From assembly GCA_902761035.1 (NCBI GenBank), contig CACWIW010000093.1, positions 1-34,491 of the forward strand: a DNA stretch of 34,491 nt, written 5' to 3'. Positions 8,377 to 16,001 of this stretch are shown piece by piece. The notes below the pieces were generated by a model that did no database searches, was not told the origin of the DNA, and saw only the letters and a program-made list of their open reading frames with translations. Source of the stretch: an uncultured bacterium. GTDB taxonomy: Bacteria > Verrucomicrobiota > Kiritimatiellia > RFP12 > UBA1067. Both the position numbers and the translations under genes were made by a program. Within the stretch, counting starts at the first letter, position 1. Every line of letters begins with the position of its first letter.

Positions 8377-8405
8377 TTGTATGCTACAAGGGAATGTGGT
8401 AAAAT
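8377..8405 (+). promoter_or_regulatory. Promoter module, copy 3 (short)
   Basis: TTGTAT (8377-8382), 17-bp spacer, TAAAAT (8400-8405). The surrounding sequence TTTTGCGGCTTGTATGC and ACAAGGGAATGTGGTA matches copies 1 and 2; similarity fades after the -10. The leader to the gene is about 105 nt and GC-rich. Confidence 0.65.
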
Positions 8406-8512
8406 GCCACTGTTTTCAGGCGCGAAGAAGTTTTGAGAGGCTGCGCGCTGGTGCCGCTTTCCCGTTCCTCGCGGGAAGGGGGCGTAAATTGGAACAGAAA
8501 GGAATCGTTGAT

Positions 8513-8836
8513 ATGAAAAAGAAAGTACTGGTTGTTTTCGGTGCATTGTGTCTTTCAGTGCTTGCCGCGCTTGCCGCCCAAACGGTGCAGCACTTCTATT
8601 GCAAGTACTGCGGTTACAAGTCCTCTTCGGTAAGGAGCCTCACCGCATCGCTATGCCAGCGACATCCGAACGGCCCCGGCGCTGGGCGTCATGCCCTTTA
8701 CGAAGGCGGGGAAAAGTCAAGCTACACATGCAAGTACTGCGGTCTGAAGTCGTCGGCGATTAACTCGCTCACGTCGTCCAAGTGCCAACGCCATCCCAAC
8801 GGTCCCATGAAAGGACGCCACGAACCTGCGTTGTAG
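8513..8836 (+). CDS. Small secreted protein with two zinc-knuckle-like repeats
   Basis: A 107-residue protein starting at ATG 8513 after AGAAAGGAA. The signal peptide (about residues 1-23, ending LAAQ) is followed by two ~38-residue repeats. Each has C-K-Y-C-G, then SLTxSxCQRHPNGP and GRH. C-x2-C and C-x2-H spaced about 16 residues apart form a plausible Zn-binding finger, unusual in an exported protein. The repeats are near-identical at the Cys/His framework and differ in the linker. I do not know the function. Own promoter at 8377; the next gene begins 44 bp later without a terminator between, so readthrough is possible. Confidence 0.75.
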   Translation: MKKKVLVVFGALCLSVLAALAAQTVQHFYCKYCGYKSSSVRSLTASLCQRHPNGPGAGRHALYEGGEKSSYTCKYCGLKSSAINSLTSSKCQRHPNGPMKGRHEPAL

Positions 8837-8880
8837 GACGGCGTAATGTCCGTGAGATATTAAAGAACAGGAGCAAGAAC

Positions 8881-9744
8881 ATGAAAAGAAGAGAATTCAT
8901 TACCGCGCTGGGAGCGGCCTGCGCCGCGCCGGCTTTCGGACAGGGAAAAGGCGGCAAGGCAATCGCCGTGCAGCTCTACTCCATCGGTACGTACATCCAT
9001 AAGAACGGCCTCGACAAGGCCCTTGCCGAGGTCGCGAAGATCGGCTACAAGGCGGTCGAGTTCAACATGTGCTTCGGCAAAAGCGCGGCGGAGCTGAAGC
9101 GGACGCTCGCCGCAAACGGCTTGACCGTCTGCGGCGCGCACGTGCACAAGCGCGACTTCGGTCCGGACCGCATCAAGGCGGCGTGCGAGTACCACCTCGG
9201 ATTCGGTAACAACCTGCTCATCTGCGCCGGTGCCGGGAACTTCCCGCGGAAGGGCGAGGACGTGGACGAGTTCATGAAGCGCCATGTCGAATACTACAAC
9301 GTCGCCTCCGAGACGGCCGCGAAGTACGGCTGCAAGATCGGACTCCATAACCACACGCCGGAGTTCGACATCACGATGAAGGACGGCACGACCTACTTCG
9401 ACTACTTCTTCTCGCACACGCGCAAGGAGGTATGCATGGAGCAGGACGTCGGCTGGACTGCCTGCACCGGACGCGATCCCTGCGAGCAGTGGCGCAAGTA
9501 TCCCCACCGCTCCATCACGATGCACGCAAAGGAGGACAATGGCCGCCGCAAGCGCATGGATACCTTCGACGGCATCCTCGGACATCCCCCGGTGAACGCA
9601 AAGGGTGTCGATTGGCCCAAGGTCTCCGCCGCCGCGGACGCCGACGGCGTGAAGTGGTGGATCGCCGAGTGCGAGGTCAACCTCGACTCCCTCGTGCCGA
9701 TCACCGAGTCGTTCAAGTTCCTCCAGCGCCTTGGCCGCTGCTGA
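8881..9744 (+). CDS. Tat-exported xylose-isomerase-like TIM-barrel protein
   Basis: A 287-residue protein starting at ATG 8881 after ACAGGAGC. The N terminus MKRREFI plus a hydrophobic Ala-rich stretch is a twin-arginine signal. The rest matches the AP-endonuclease-2/xylose isomerase-like barrel (sugar phosphate isomerase/epimerase): VEFNMCF near strand 2, GAHVH, LHNHTPEF, EQDVGW, HAKED and a final ECE supply the acidic and His residues that normally bind the divalent metal. Substrate unknown. The following gene encodes a Tat-exported Gfo/Idh/MocA oxidoreductase, a pairing common in PVC and Bacteroidetes carbohydrate loci, where the pair acts on periplasmic sugars or inositols. Confidence 0.85.
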   Translation: MKRREFITALGAACAAPAFGQGKGGKAIAVQLYSIGTYIHKNGLDKALAEVAKIGYKAVEFNMCFGKSAAELKRTLAANGLTVCGAHVHKRDFGPDRIKAACEYHLGFGNNLLICAGAGNFPRKGEDVDEFMKRHVEYYNVASETAAKYGCKIGLHNHTPEFDITMKDGTTYFDYFFSHTRKEVCMEQDVGWTACTGRDPCEQWRKYPHRSITMHAKEDNGRRKRMDTFDGILGHPPVNAKGVDWPKVSAAADADGVKWWIAECEVNLDSLVPITESFKFLQRLGRC

Positions 9745-9767
9745 AAAAATAAACAGGAGAAAAACAA

Positions 9768-11162
9768 ATGAATACGACAAGAAGAGAATTCATCGCTGGC
9801 GGCGCGGCCGCCGTGGGCGCGGGGACAGTTTTCGGCGCCGCGAAGACAGCAAGCGTACAACAGCAAGGAGCCGCCTTGCCGAAGGTGCGCATCGCGGCGA
9901 TCGGCACGGGCGGACGCGGACACACCGACCTGCACAGTTTCCTGCGTTCGGGCCTCTGCGAGATTTCGTGCGCGGCCGATGTCTATGCCCCCAACCTCGA
10001 ATGGGTGCGCAAGGAGCAGCCGCAGGCGAAGATCTACGCCGACTACCGGAAGATGCTCGCCGAGTGCGCGGGGCAGTACGACGCCGTCTCGATCATGACG
10101 CCCGACCATTCGCACGCCGTCGCGTTCTTCGAGGCGAGCAAGTACAACGTGCCCGTCTATTGCGCGAAGCCGCTTGCCCACACGATCGACGAGACGCTTG
10201 CGATGATGCGCCTCGCGCGCGAGAAGAAGATCATCACGCAGGTGAGCCACCACGGCAACTCCGAACCAGGCACGCCGCTTCTGCGCGAGTGGATGGAGAG
10301 CGGAATCTTCGGCAAGGCCCTGGAGGCCCACATCTACTGTTGCGGACCGAACGGCTACTACATGGAGCCGCCGGAATGGGCCAACCAGCCGGCAGAACCG
10401 CCCAAGGGACTGGACTGGGAATTGTGGCAGGGACCCGTGAAGCGCCGTCCGTACATCAAGGGACTCGTGCCGAGGGGACGCTGGCGCTCGTGGGCGATGT
10501 ACGGCGAGGGCTGTCTCGGCGACTGGAGCTGCCACCTGATCGGACCCGTCGCCACCGCGCTCGACCTCGACATGCCCACGGCCGTGACGATGGACGACGA
10601 ACGCGGCTTCGACCCGAAGAAGACGCCGCTCACGTTCCCGCATGCGGCGCACTATAAGTTCGAGTTCCCCGCGAAGGGGAACCGGGGGCCGTTCATCTAC
10701 CACTGGTACGAATGCATGCGTCGCGCGCCGCGTCCCACCGCCTACGAGCCCGAACTGCCGTTTGACACGGTGAAGTCGCGCTGGTGCGGCGGCTACCTCG
10801 TGTGCGAGAAGGAGACGCTGATGTTCGGCGCGACGGGCGCCTCCGGTCTGCGTGTGATCCCCCATTCGCACATGAAGGCCATCAAGCCGCATCTGCCGCC
10901 GAAGAAGTACCCGCGCTATAAAGACCACTGGGCCGAGTTCCTCCAGGCCGTCCAGCAGAAGCGTCCCGCGAACACGCCGTTCGAGATGGGCGGCAAGTTC
11001 ACGATCATGGGCTTCATGGGCATGATCGCCACGCGCTTCCCCGGACGCCGCCTCACGTTCGACCCCGTGACGATGCGCTGCACGAACATCCCCGAGGCGA
11101 ACGCGCTTATGGGTCCCGATTGGACCGACGCCGCCCGAGCCGAATACGGACGTTTCCTGTGA
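9768..11162 (+). CDS. Tat-exported Gfo/Idh/MocA family oxidoreductase
   Basis: A 464-residue protein starting 23 bp after the previous stop (CAGGAGA upstream). TRREFIAGGAAAVGAG is a twin-arginine signal. A Rossmann nucleotide-binding motif (GTGGRGHTDL) follows at about residue 45. The usual EKP motif is present as CAKPLAHT, keeping the Lys but not the Glu. GDWSCHLIGP supplies the conserved Asp/His of the active site. The C-terminal half has the large Gfo/Idh/MocA-type beta-sheet domain of the secreted (bacterial type) subfamily. Likely NAD(P)-dependent or cofactor-retaining sugar oxidoreductase working with the upstream TIM-barrel protein. Confidence 0.85.
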   Translation: MNTTRREFIAGGAAAVGAGTVFGAAKTASVQQQGAALPKVRIAAIGTGGRGHTDLHSFLRSGLCEISCAADVYAPNLEWVRKEQPQAKIYADYRKMLAECAGQYDAVSIMTPDHSHAVAFFEASKYNVPVYCAKPLAHTIDETLAMMRLAREKKIITQVSHHGNSEPGTPLLREWMESGIFGKALEAHIYCCGPNGYYMEPPEWANQPAEPPKGLDWELWQGPVKRRPYIKGLVPRGRWRSWAMYGEGCLGDWSCHLIGPVATALDLDMPTAVTMDDERGFDPKKTPLTFPHAAHYKFEFPAKGNRGPFIYHWYECMRRAPRPTAYEPELPFDTVKSRWCGGYLVCEKETLMFGATGASGLRVIPHSHMKAIKPHLPPKKYPRYKDHWAEFLQAVQQKRPANTPFEMGGKFTIMGFMGMIATRFPGRRLTFDPVTMRCTNIPEANALMGPDWTDAARAEYGRFL

Positions 11163-11221
11163 TGAAGATGTTCACGCAGGTTGTCCGCAAGGGACTCTCG
11201 CGCAAGGTCGTCGGCGAGTGA
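11162..11221 (+). CDS. 20-codon ORF overlapping the oxidoreductase stop
   Basis: The ATG overlaps the upstream stop as TGATG, the arrangement of a translationally coupled gene. The product is 19 residues and basic (MKMFTQVVRKGLSRK..), with codon choice like its neighbours. It may be a coupled micropeptide or the 5' remnant of a deleted third operon gene. Low confidence that it is functional. Confidence 0.25.
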   Translation: MKMFTQVVRKGLSRKVVGE

Positions 11222-11253
11222 TATTTTAAAATTCGCATTTTAAAATTCCCATC

Positions 11254-11283
11254 TTGACATGAAAACAAGGGATAGTGTAAAAT
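11254..11283 (+). promoter_or_regulatory. Promoter for the winged-HTH/acyltransferase unit
   Basis: TTGACA (11254-11259), 18-bp spacer, TAAAAT (11278-11283). The segment ACAAGGGATAGTG-TAAAAT-ACCCAC is recognisably related to ACAAGGGAATGTGGTAAAATGCCAC at copy 3, making this a fourth, diverged member of the promoter family. It is followed by a leader of about 270 nt. Confidence 0.6.
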
Positions 11284-11405
11284 ACCCACCGTCTGGGGTA
11301 GTATGCCCTCAGCCATCGACTATGTACAGGCGGTATGTAGCGCGTGGTGATGCACGACACTTGATTTGCTGTGCGAGGACATGGCCGCTTCGGACGAAAA
11401 GGCCG

Positions 11406-11490
11406 TGACACCTAGATGTCAGAGGTTGTGACACCTAGATGTCAGGGGGTGTGACACCTAGGTGTCAGACACTATGACACCTAGGTGTCA
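11406..11490. repeat. Four 16-bp palindromes at 23-bp period (operator/iteron array)
   Basis: Units begin at 11406, 11429, 11452 and 11475, exactly 23 bp apart. Units 3 and 4 are the perfect palindrome TGACACCTAGGTGTCA; units 1 and 2 carry one A for G change. The 7-bp linkers vary. The array lies in the leader 68 bp upstream of a small winged-HTH gene, so an autoregulatory operator is the simplest reading; a replication-type iteron or another regulator's site is possible. Confidence 0.9.
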
Positions 11491-11558
11491 CAGTTAGCGC
11501 CTCAAGTAATAACAAGTAGTAAAGCAGTTCAAAGGCAAAGCAAAGGAAGAATACGAAT

Positions 11559-11828
11559 ATGGGAACCTACAAAATCGGTTGCAAAATCGTCTCTGACACG
11601 CACGCCGAGGAGGTTTATGCGGTGCTCAAGCAGCACATGAATCCCCAAACGCATAATCTGTTCCCGCGATGGGATGTCGTTGCGAAGGAACTTGGTCTGA
11701 GCAAGTCAACTGTCATCCGTAACGTCCGGCATCTTTTGGCATCAGGGCGCATCAGGAGCGATTTTCTCCCCGCAATGAATCCGCAGCTTCCTGAAGAGTG
11801 CGGCTTTACGGTAATCACGGTCCTTTGA
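11559..11828 (+). CDS. Small winged-helix DNA-binding protein
   Basis: An 89-residue protein starting at ATG 11559 after AAGGAAGA. Residues about 35-65 (WDVVAKELGLSKSTVIRNVR, then HLLASGRI) are a clear helix-turn-helix followed by the start of a wing, of the kind in HTH_36/MarR-like or replication-initiator N-terminal domains. There is no obvious ligand domain. Four palindromic repeats lie just upstream and the acyltransferase gene starts 4 bp downstream, so it probably regulates its own operon. The binding link to the palindromes is inference. Confidence 0.75.
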   Translation: MGTYKIGCKIVSDTHAEEVYAVLKQHMNPQTHNLFPRWDVVAKELGLSKSTVIRNVRHLLASGRIRSDFLPAMNPQLPEECGFTVITVL

Positions 11829-11832
11829 ACCT

Positions 11833-12984
11833 ATGGCACGTTGTGAAGCTACAGTAGAACCCGCGTCAAAAGAAGTCCCGCGGACGGAGCGGCTTGCATC
11901 GCTCGATGCGCTGAGGGGCTTCGACATGTTCTTCCTCACCGGCGGCTCGGCGATGATCCTTGGCTTCTGTGAGGTGTTTGGCAGTCCCAGGGGCTGGTTC
12001 GCGGAGCAGATGCGCCATGTACGGTGGGAGGGCCTCACGCAACACGACACCATCCTGCCGCTCTTCCTCTTCCTGATGGGCGTCTCTTGGCCGTTCTCCC
12101 TCGCGTCGCAGGAGGCAAAGGGGCGTCCCAAATGGCGCATCCTGCTGAAGATATTCATCCGGACTGCGCTCCTGTTCCTCATCGGGCTATCGTTCTACGG
12201 CATCTTGAACTTCAAGACGTATTTCAGGGTGATGGGCGTTCTTCAGTTCCTGGCGCTCAGCTGGGGACTCGCCGCGACGTTGTACGTGTTCGTGCGCAAG
12301 AAGTGGGTACTTGTATCCGTGGCGGCGGTTCTGCTCGTGGGTTACTATGCGCTTCTGCATTTCAACATCGCGCCTAACGCACCGGCCGGCGCCAGCACAT
12401 ACGCGCCGGAGTGGAACATCATCGGATACTGGGACAGGGCCTTCTATCCGAACTACATGATCAAGGGCTGGAAGACCGAGCCGCAGTCGATCTTCCAGAT
12501 TCCGTCGTCCACTGCCCTTGCGCTCCTCGGCATCATCGCCGGGGCGTTTCTCAAAAGCCGCGCGGAGCGTCCCGTGTGGCACACGCCAGCCTTACTTGCT
12601 GCTTACGCGGCGGGGTGCGGCCTTTTGGGCTGGCTGTTCGCGGGCTGTCTCGGCGATCCCGTCATCAAGAACCTCTCCACGACGTCGTTCATCCTCGTCA
12701 CGTCGGCCTACTCGTTCGCGATGCTGTGCCTGTTCCATGTCTTCATCGATGTGTTCAAGTTCCGTCGGTGGGCGGAGATTTTCGATCCCGTGGGGAAGAA
12801 CGCCATCCTCGCCTATTCGCTCCACATGACAGGAATCCTGCATGTTGTCTGGAGATTCTATCTTTCCGGTATCAGTAAACACTGCGGCGCGTGGGCAGAG
12901 GTCGTGAGCGGGCTTGGTCTCTACATGATCCTCTGGGCCTTCCTCCTCTGGCTCAGGAGCAAGAAGGCTTTTATGAAAGTGTAG
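11833..12984 (+). CDS. DUF5009/HGSNAT-like membrane acyltransferase
   Basis: A 383-residue integral membrane protein with about ten hydrophobic segments. The N-terminal LASLDALRGFDMFFL and the following TQHDTILPLFLFLMGVSWPF are hallmarks of the heparan-alpha-glucosaminide N-acetyltransferase/NagX-like family (DUF5009), whose members transfer acetyl groups to amino sugars across a membrane. The conserved D-x-x-R-G and the His-Asp pair are present. The start lies 4 bp after the HTH stop with no clear ribosome site, so it is probably translationally coupled. It may modify amino sugars from host glycans or the cell wall; substrate unknown. Confidence 0.85.
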   Translation: MARCEATVEPASKEVPRTERLASLDALRGFDMFFLTGGSAMILGFCEVFGSPRGWFAEQMRHVRWEGLTQHDTILPLFLFLMGVSWPFSLASQEAKGRPKWRILLKIFIRTALLFLIGLSFYGILNFKTYFRVMGVLQFLALSWGLAATLYVFVRKKWVLVSVAAVLLVGYYALLHFNIAPNAPAGASTYAPEWNIIGYWDRAFYPNYMIKGWKTEPQSIFQIPSSTALALLGIIAGAFLKSRAERPVWHTPALLAAYAAGCGLLGWLFAGCLGDPVIKNLSTTSFILVTSAYSFAMLCLFHVFIDVFKFRRWAEIFDPVGKNAILAYSLHMTGILHVVWRFYLSGISKHCGAWAEVVSGLGLYMILWAFLLWLRSKKAFMKV

Positions 12985-13031
12985 CAGTAGACGATGGAAC
13001 CCGCGCTGTGAAATGCCGTTAAAATGAGTTG

Positions 13032-13060
13032 TTACACACACGCCGCAGATATGGTATAAT
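13032..13060 (+). promoter_or_regulatory. Promoter for the 13.1-18.0 kb operon
   Basis: TATAAT at 13055-13060 is a perfect -10; TTACAC at 13032-13037 gives a 17-bp spacing. The following GTACGGCG resembles ATACGCCG after the tRNA promoter at 18084. Confidence 0.6.
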
Positions 13061-13086
13061 GTACGGCGTTCGGAGAAGAAGCAGAA

Positions 13087-15042
13087 ATGACGATACTTGG
13101 AGAACCTATATTTGCGAAGAACCCAGACGGTTCGCTCAAGAGCCGTATCGGTACCATTTTCTTTCGCACGCCCGGCCTCGTGACGCAGCGCGGCATCCAC
13201 GCGATGCAGCGCATGGCCTGGATTCGCGCGCTCAACGACGCCCGCACGGCCGCCGGACAGCCACCCCTCACGGAGGCGGAGGAGGCGGCGGAGCTCGCGG
13301 ACTCCGCCGACCTACTCTTTACTGACGACTACGTGCTCATACGTCCCGACCCATCGCGCATGGACCTCGCGTTCAAGGCGGACGAGGCACTGCAGGCTTT
13401 TGTCTCGAAGCGAAAAATCCGCTTCCTCAACACGCACGCCGCCAACGTGCGCGACGCGCTGCGCGCGCGCGGCGAGAACTGGCGCATGGCGCGCCGTCCG
13501 GCGAGCCCCGAGGAAATCGACCGGGCGATCGAAAGCGCCCGCGTGTCGATCCAGAACGCGAGCGTCTACTTCTACAACGGCCAGACGGGCACGCGCTACC
13601 TCACGGCGGGCGGCTACGCGACCGTCTCCGCCTTCGCGCCGGACGCGTTCCGCGCGCAGGTGGAGGAGGTCGTGAAGGGCCTTGCCGGACGCAACCGCCT
13701 CGGCCAGCCGGAGATCGCGCTCTTCCCGCCGTCGCTTCCGCCGGACGTCACGGAGGCGTTCCGCGACATAAAGCCGGAGGCGCTCGACGACGCGGCGCTG
13801 CGCGCGGCCGTGGACGCGGCCATGCAGAAGTGGCGTCTCGCGCTGCCCGCGAACCTCCGCGAGGAGACGACCGCGAACTTCGTCTGGCGCAACGAGATGA
13901 GCGCGGCGCTCGCGCGCCGTCCGAACCAGACGGAGATCGGCGACCAGGAGCTCATCCAGGGCATCAGCCCCGAGTTCTACCGCCAGATCGAGTGGTTGCC
14001 GGGCGCGCGCATCGAGAACGGCGAACTTCTGTTCGACTCGCTCTTCGACGAGGCCGCGCGCACGGAGGACACCGAACTCCTCGAACTGTGCGACTCGCGC
14101 GTGCGCTCGATCATCTTCAACCTCCTGCGTCTCTGCGGCAAGGTGGAGTACGTGAACGTGGGCCGCATCGCCCGCTCGCTCGCCCGCTATCCGGTGGAGG
14201 GACACCGGCGAGGCAACGTGTATATCGTCCAGTTCAAGGCCATCGACGAGGAGCGCGCGCGCGTGATCGTGGTCCGCTTCCAGAAGTGGGGCATCGCCGA
14301 GCACCTTGACGAGGGCAAGGACCTCCTGCGCGCGATCGTTGAGGCGAACGAGTACGCCGACTACATCCTCGATCGCCGTCTCGCTTGCCGCCAGCTCGGC
14401 ATGAACCTGCCCCACCGGGTGGGCTTCGGGCAGGTCACGGAGAAGTACCACGGCCTGAACCAGTACAACGGCACGCCCGTGCGCGCCTACTACTACGCGC
14501 GCGGCTACGTGACCGGCGTCGCGTCCGACAAGGTGCCGCCCGAGCGCTTCCGCAACCCGGCGTTCGCGCTGGCGTTCGCTTACCTCATGGGCGAGGCTGC
14601 CGCGCTCGACATGGTCGTGGGCCGCGCCGCCACCGAGACGGGCGAGAGCATGTTCGACCGGAACTTCGAGGTGCTGCAGCCGGGCGAGGACGGTCTGCCG
14701 ACGCGCATCGTGGTGACGGACCACGCGGGCTCCTTCGTGAAGTACAAGGAAAGCTTCGACGAGCTCGTGGGGCCGTACGCGAACGTGGTGCGCCGCCGCC
14801 GCGCGTTCGTGGCCGACTTCGCCGCGTTCGCGAAGGCGTACTTGACGGGCTTCGAGCGGAAGCTCGCGGCTACGCAGGCCGCCTACCGCGCTCGCCGCAG
14901 CTCATTCGACAACCTTTTCGTCCACCGTCCCTACGATACGGCCGGATCCGGCGCCTACCGCTGGTCGCGCGTTCTCGCGCGCCTCGACGCCTGTGATCCT
15001 GCCGCCGTTGCTGATTCCCTGAGAAAGGCTGTTGAGGCTTGA
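13087..15042 (+). CDS. 651-aa protein of unknown function with weak kinase-like C-terminal half
   Basis: I do not recognise the family. There is no signal peptide or membrane segment, so it is cytoplasmic. Residues about 1-350 are mixed alpha/beta, with several Arg-rich helices. From about residue 370 the order is suggestive of an atypical protein-kinase fold: strands VYIVQFKA and RVIVVRFQKW, a long acidic helix (AIVEANEYADYILDRRLACR), a hinge-like YYYARGYVTGV, then FDRNFEV and, after a strand, VVTDHAGSF, which could stand for the catalytic-loop Asp/Asn and the DFG Asp. This is inference from motif order only. Its stop lies 4 bp before the first permease start, so the three-protein unit is coupled. 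Strongly GC-rich codon use. Confidence 0.7.
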   Translation: MTILGEPIFAKNPDGSLKSRIGTIFFRTPGLVTQRGIHAMQRMAWIRALNDARTAAGQPPLTEAEEAAELADSADLLFTDDYVLIRPDPSRMDLAFKADEALQAFVSKRKIRFLNTHAANVRDALRARGENWRMARRPASPEEIDRAIESARVSIQNASVYFYNGQTGTRYLTAGGYATVSAFAPDAFRAQVEEVVKGLAGRNRLGQPEIALFPPSLPPDVTEAFRDIKPEALDDAALRAAVDAAMQKWRLALPANLREETTANFVWRNEMSAALARRPNQTEIGDQELIQGISPEFYRQIEWLPGARIENGELLFDSLFDEAARTEDTELLELCDSRVRSIIFNLLRLCGKVEYVNVGRIARSLARYPVEGHRRGNVYIVQFKAIDEERARVIVVRFQKWGIAEHLDEGKDLLRAIVEANEYADYILDRRLACRQLGMNLPHRVGFGQVTEKYHGLNQYNGTPVRAYYYARGYVTGVASDKVPPERFRNPAFALAFAYLMGEAAALDMVVGRAATETGESMFDRNFEVLQPGEDGLPTRIVVTDHAGSFVKYKESFDELVGPYANVVRRRRAFVADFAAFAKAYLTGFERKLAATQAAYRARRSSFDNLFVHRPYDTAGSGAYRWSRVLARLDACDPAAVADSLRKAVEA

Positions 15043-15046
15043 CATT

Positions 15047-16000
15047 ATGTTTCGATACGCTGCCAGACGATTGCTAGAACTGATTCCGACGACCATTGGA
15101 ATCCTGTTGCTCACTTTCGTGCTCTTCAACGTCGTGGGCGGTTCGTCCGCCCAGGTCGTGCTGGGGAAGAACGCGACTAAGGCGTCCATCGAGGCGTTCA
15201 ATAAGCGCTACGGTTACGACAAGCCCCTCATCCTTAATACGCGGAAAGACGAGTCGTTGTTCGACTCGCAGTTCTTCAACTTCGTGAAGAACGTCGCGAA
15301 GGGCGAGTTCGGCATGTCCACCGAACACCGCGAGCCGGTGATCGACGTCCTGAAGCGAGGGGTGTTGCCGTCGCTGTCACTTACGGTGCCAATGCTCATC
15401 TGCGGCACGCTCGTGGGGCTCGCGCTTGCGCTCGGCTGCGCGGCGCTGCGCGGCAGCGCGTTCGACAAGAGCGTGCTCGTGATGAGCACCGTGCTTATGA
15501 GCGTCAACTACGTCGTGTGGGTGCTGGCGGGTCAGTTCTTCCTCGCGTACAAGTGGCGCATCTTCCCGATATGGGGGTACGAGAGCGCATTCTACATAGT
15601 GTTGCCCGCGATGATCGGCGTGCTGTCCTCGCTCGGCGTGGATATCCGCTTCTTCCGCACAGCGGTGCTGGACGAGATTTACAAGCCGTACGTGCGTACC
15701 GCGCGCGCGAAGGGACTTTCCCGCACGACGATCCTCGTGAAGCACGTGCTGCGCAATTCGCTCATCCCGATCATCACTTTCGTGTCGCTGTCAATCCCGT
15801 ACCTCTTCACGGGATCGCTCCTCCTCGAGACGTTCTTCGGAATCCCCGGGCTGGGAAGCGTGTCCCTCAACGCAATCAACTCCGCCGACCTTGCGGTCGT
15901 GCGCGCCGTGGTGCTGCTCGGCGCGCTCCTCTACCAGGTCGTCAACCTTGTCACCGACCTCGCCTACGCGGCGCTGGACCCGAGAGTGAGGCTAGGCTAG
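15047..16000 (+). CDS. ABC transporter permease, DppB/OppB type
   Basis: A 317-residue membrane protein. The ATG at 15047 is preferred over TTG 15032 because the product then begins MFRYAARRLLELIPTTIGI, the classic N terminus of this family. About six membrane segments are present, with a periplasmic domain after the first and the EAA-type cytoplasmic loop (VRTARAKGLSRTTILVKHVL). GSLLLETFFGIPGLG is also diagnostic. It imports peptides or similar solutes together with the next gene. No substrate-binding protein or ATPase is encoded alongside, so these must be supplied from elsewhere. Confidence 0.9.
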   Translation: MFRYAARRLLELIPTTIGILLLTFVLFNVVGGSSAQVVLGKNATKASIEAFNKRYGYDKPLILNTRKDESLFDSQFFNFVKNVAKGEFGMSTEHREPVIDVLKRGVLPSLSLTVPMLICGTLVGLALALGCAALRGSAFDKSVLVMSTVLMSVNYVVWVLAGQFFLAYKWRIFPIWGYESAFYIVLPAMIGVLSSLGVDIRFFRTAVLDEIYKPYVRTARAKGLSRTTILVKHVLRNSLIPIITFVSLSIPYLFTGSLLLETFFGIPGLGSVSLNAINSADLAVVRAVVLLGALLYQVVNLVTDLAYAALDPRVRLG

Positions 16001-16001
16001 T

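Noticed and set aside
9402-10928. 508-codon minus-strand ORF
   Set aside because: Antisense to the well-supported TIM-barrel and oxidoreductase genes; long only because of GC-rich codon bias, low-complexity Arg/His-rich product.
11406-11490. CRISPR array
   Set aside because: The repeats are 16-bp perfect palindromes with only 7-bp linkers and no cas genes; an operator or iteron array fits better.
13312-14724. 470-codon minus-strand ORF
   Set aside because: Antisense shadow of the 651-aa gene in GC-rich sequence; Arg/Glu/Val/Leu-rich product with no domain.
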